Source: Paucilactobacillus oligofermentans DSM 15707 = LMG 22743
GTDB lineage: Bacteria > Bacillota > Bacilli > Lactobacillales > Lactobacillaceae
Assembly: GCF_001434315.1 (NCBI RefSeq)
Contig: NZ_AZFE01000003.1
Span: 124,001 to 188,000, forward strand
Length of the DNA: 64,000 nt
Direction: 5' to 3'
Part shown: piece after piece, positions 62,344 to 64,000 of the stretch
Layout of the letters: every line of letters begins with the position of its first letter
Numbering within the stretch: position 1 is the stretch's first letter
Made by a program: the position numbers and the translations under genes
The notes under the pieces: model-generated
What the model was told of the DNA's origin: nothing
Database searches by the model: none
The model's input: only the letters and a program-made list of their open reading frames with translations

Positions 62344-64000
62344 TTGTTTAAAATTGCACGAAAAAACTTTGCATTATGGGCTGTTGCGCTAGCCGTATTA
62401 TTTTTGTTAATACAAGTCAGTGCAGATTTATATTTACCAACAATTACTTCAGATTTGATTGATAAAGGAATTGCGCAGAATGATCATGCGTATATTTGGC
62501 GTCAAGGTGGGAAAATGTTGGTGGTTTCTTTATTAGGTTTGTTAGCGGCTGCCGCTAATGTTTATTTTGCATCAACGCAAGCAATGAAAGTTGGACAAAA
62601 ATTACGAACACAAATCTATTCGAAAATTATTAATTTCTCAAGTCGTGAGTTTACTGATTTTGGTGATTCATCATTGATTACACGAACAACCAATGATGTG
62701 ATTCAGATTCAAAACGTTTTGGTAACAATGCTAAGAATGATGTTGCAAGCGCCAATTATGTTAATTGCCGCGGGCGTCTTGGCATATAATCGTGAAGCTA
62801 AGCTAACATCGGTATTTTTAATTTCATTACCATTATTAGCAATTAGTGTTATAGCAATTATGTATTTTGTGGTGCCACTATTTAAATCAATTCAAAAGAA
62901 AACCGATCGCATTAATTTAGTTTTTCGTGAAGGATTAACGGGAGTACGTGTAATCAGGTCATTTAATCAGGATCAATTTGAACAAAATCGATTTGATGAA
63001 GCCAATAAAGATTACACAATGACTTCAACTAAGGCCCAAACAATCGTGTCATTTATGTTTCCAATTATGACCCTAATTCTTAGTGGCACCAATATTGGAA
63101 TTATCTGGTTGGGTGGACACTTGATTGGTGATATGTCGATGCAAGTTGGTAATTTAGTTGCTTTCATGACATATGCTACTCAAATTTTAATGAGCTTTAT
63201 GATGCTTTCAATGGTCTTTGTGATGATTCCTCGTGCACAAGCTTCGGGTCAACGAATTAACGAAGTTTTAAATCGTGAAAGTAGTGTGAAAGATGCTACT
63301 GGGGATGATTTAAAGGTATTTGATCAAACTAAACCAGCTTCATTGGAATTTGATCATGTTGATTTTAGTTATCGTGGTGCTGAGAACAAGGCATTAGAAA
63401 ACATCAATTTTAAAGCAACGGCTGGTCAAACGGTAGCCATTATTGGTGGAACGGGATCAGGTAAGTCAACGTTGGTTAACTTGATTCCTCGTCTATTTAG
63501 TGCAGATCATGGTGAAATCAAGGTTAACGGTCAAAATAATGCTTTGATTAGCCAAAATGAATTACATCAAGCTATCTCAATAACACAGCAAAAAGCCGTT
63601 CTGTTTAAGGGTACAATCCGTTCAAACATGCAATATGGTAAAGCTGATGCAACCGATGATGAAATTTGGCAAGCACTAGAAATTGCGCGCTCACGTGATT
63701 TTGTTGAAGAAAACGGTGGGCTAGATGCGACTGTTGAACAAAATGGGGATAATTTCTCTGGTGGTCAACGTCAACGATTAGCAATTGCACGAACAATCAT
63801 TAAGTCAGCATCAATTTATATTTTTGATGATTCATTTTCTGCATTGGATTTCAAAACTGATGCGGAATTACGATTAGCATTGAAAGATGATAAAAATGTT
63901 CAAAAAGCTGTTAGTGTCATTGTGGCTCAACGAATTTCAACGGTTGCCGATGCTGATTTAATCTTAGTTATGGATGATGGTAAAGTAGTTGGTCAAGGAA
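62344..64000 (+). CDS. ABC exporter (multidrug/lipid type), cut by the window end
   Basis: A half-transporter with an N-terminal membrane domain of about six helices (residues 1-320) fused to an ATPase. Start TTG 62344 with AAGGAG upstream; the first residues are MFKIARKNFALWAVALAVL. Walker A GGTGSGKST is at residues 368-376, the signature FSGGQRQRLAIAR and Walker B SIYIFDDSFSAL follow. 552 codons are visible; the stop is beyond the window. Typically paired with a second half-transporter in heterodimeric LmrCD/YfiBC-like pumps, which would be next. Confidence 0.95.
   Translation, partial: MFKIARKNFALWAVALAVLFLLIQVSADLYLPTITSDLIDKGIAQNDHAYIWRQGGKMLVVSLLGLLAAAANVYFASTQAMKVGQKLRTQIYSKIINFSSREFTDFGDSSLITRTTNDVIQIQNVLVTMLRMMLQAPIMLIAAGVLAYNREAKLTSVFLISLPLLAISVIAIMYFVVPLFKSIQKKTDRINLVFREGLTGVRVIRSFNQDQFEQNRFDEANKDYTMTSTKAQTIVSFMFPIMTLILSGTNIGIIWLGGHLIGDMSMQVGNLVAFMTYATQILMSFMMLSMVFVMIPRAQASGQRINEVLNRESSVKDATGDDLKVFDQTKPASLEFDHVDFSYRGAENKALENINFKATAGQTVAIIGGTGSGKSTLVNLIPRLFSADHGEIKVNGQNNALISQNELHQAISITQQKAVLFKGTIRSNMQYGKADATDDEIWQALEIARSRDFVEENGGLDATVEQNGDNFSGGQRQRLAIARTIIKSASIYIFDDSFSALDFKTDAELRLALKDDKNVQKAVSVIVAQRISTVADADLILVMDDGKVVGQG

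Overview
The window is an AT-rich, gene-dense stretch of a Firmicutes chromosome, most likely from the family Lactobacillaceae. The gene order uvrA-luxS-argGH-rapZ-yvcK-whiA-clpP, then gap-pgk-tpiA-eno-secG-est-rnr-smpB, ung-pta-tsaE and cdaA-cdaR-glmM-glmS follows, as far as I recall it, the order in Lactiplantibacillus plantarum and relatives. The tmRNA tag (AKNNTNNFALAA), AGGAGG ribosome binding sites, many TTG starts, CtsR and CcpA operators and a class of Apf-like cell-surface proteins also fit. I see no rRNA, CRISPR array, insertion sequence or prophage. The species cannot be fixed from the sequence alone.

Layout. 1-7.9 kb: uvrA (cut by the window edge), luxS, the arginine genes argGH and the rapZ-yvcK-whiA operon, ending at convergent clpP. 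8.5-12.1 kb: clpP promoter with a perfect CtsR box, two divergent tiny genes (40 and 43 aa) with near-consensus promoters, an aquaglyceroporin, an FAD/NAD(P)-binding protein and tRNA-Arg(CCG). 12.3-17.8 kb: glycolytic genes gap, pgk, tpiA and eno, with a short-chain dehydrogenase lacking the usual catalytic Tyr/Lys between tpiA and eno, and without the regulator cggR in front of gap. 17.9-29.8 kb: secG-est-rnr-smpB, ung, pta, tsaE-GNAT, an exonuclease, murB, a Na+/H+ antiporter and a DUF1361 membrane protein. 29.9-37.3 kb: the c-di-AMP/cell-wall precursor block cdaA-cdaR-glmM-glmS, a gluconate permease and nagB. 37.3-44.4 kb: a candidate CcpA-controlled small RNA, two tRNA-Asn genes, oatA, uspA, licD, a MarR-like regulator, a HAD phosphatase, an Apf-like LysM protein and tmRNA. 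44.4-53.3 kb: a CcpA-boxed dehydrogenase, an MFS exporter, an AbrB-membrane fusion, a two-component system, glcU and pgi. 53.3-64 kb: asparaginase, a TPP riboswitch with thiW, small unknown genes, a frameshifted acetyltransferase, tRNA-Gln(CTG), tRNA-Glu(CTC), ilvE, a second gluconate permease with a perfect cre, and a MarR-ABC exporter operon cut by the window end.

The common thread is carbon flow: glycolysis (pgi, gap, pgk, tpiA, eno), overflow (pta), sugar entry (glcU, two gntP) and amino-sugar flow to peptidoglycan (nagB, glmS, glmM, murB, oatA). Four sequences match the cre consensus perfectly (37265, 44411, 50863, 61683). Half-sites of the type TA(G/T)ACCAAT recur near nagB, glmM/glmS, glcU and pgi. 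The most interesting candidate is an orphan transcription unit at 37264-37380: a cre-overlapped promoter, a GNRA-capped hairpin, a CU-rich single strand and a terminator. Its CU-rich stretch can pair over 16 nt with the ribosome binding site of glcU, itself under a cre-overlapped promoter. This resembles the Staphylococcus aureus RsaI/glcU arrangement.
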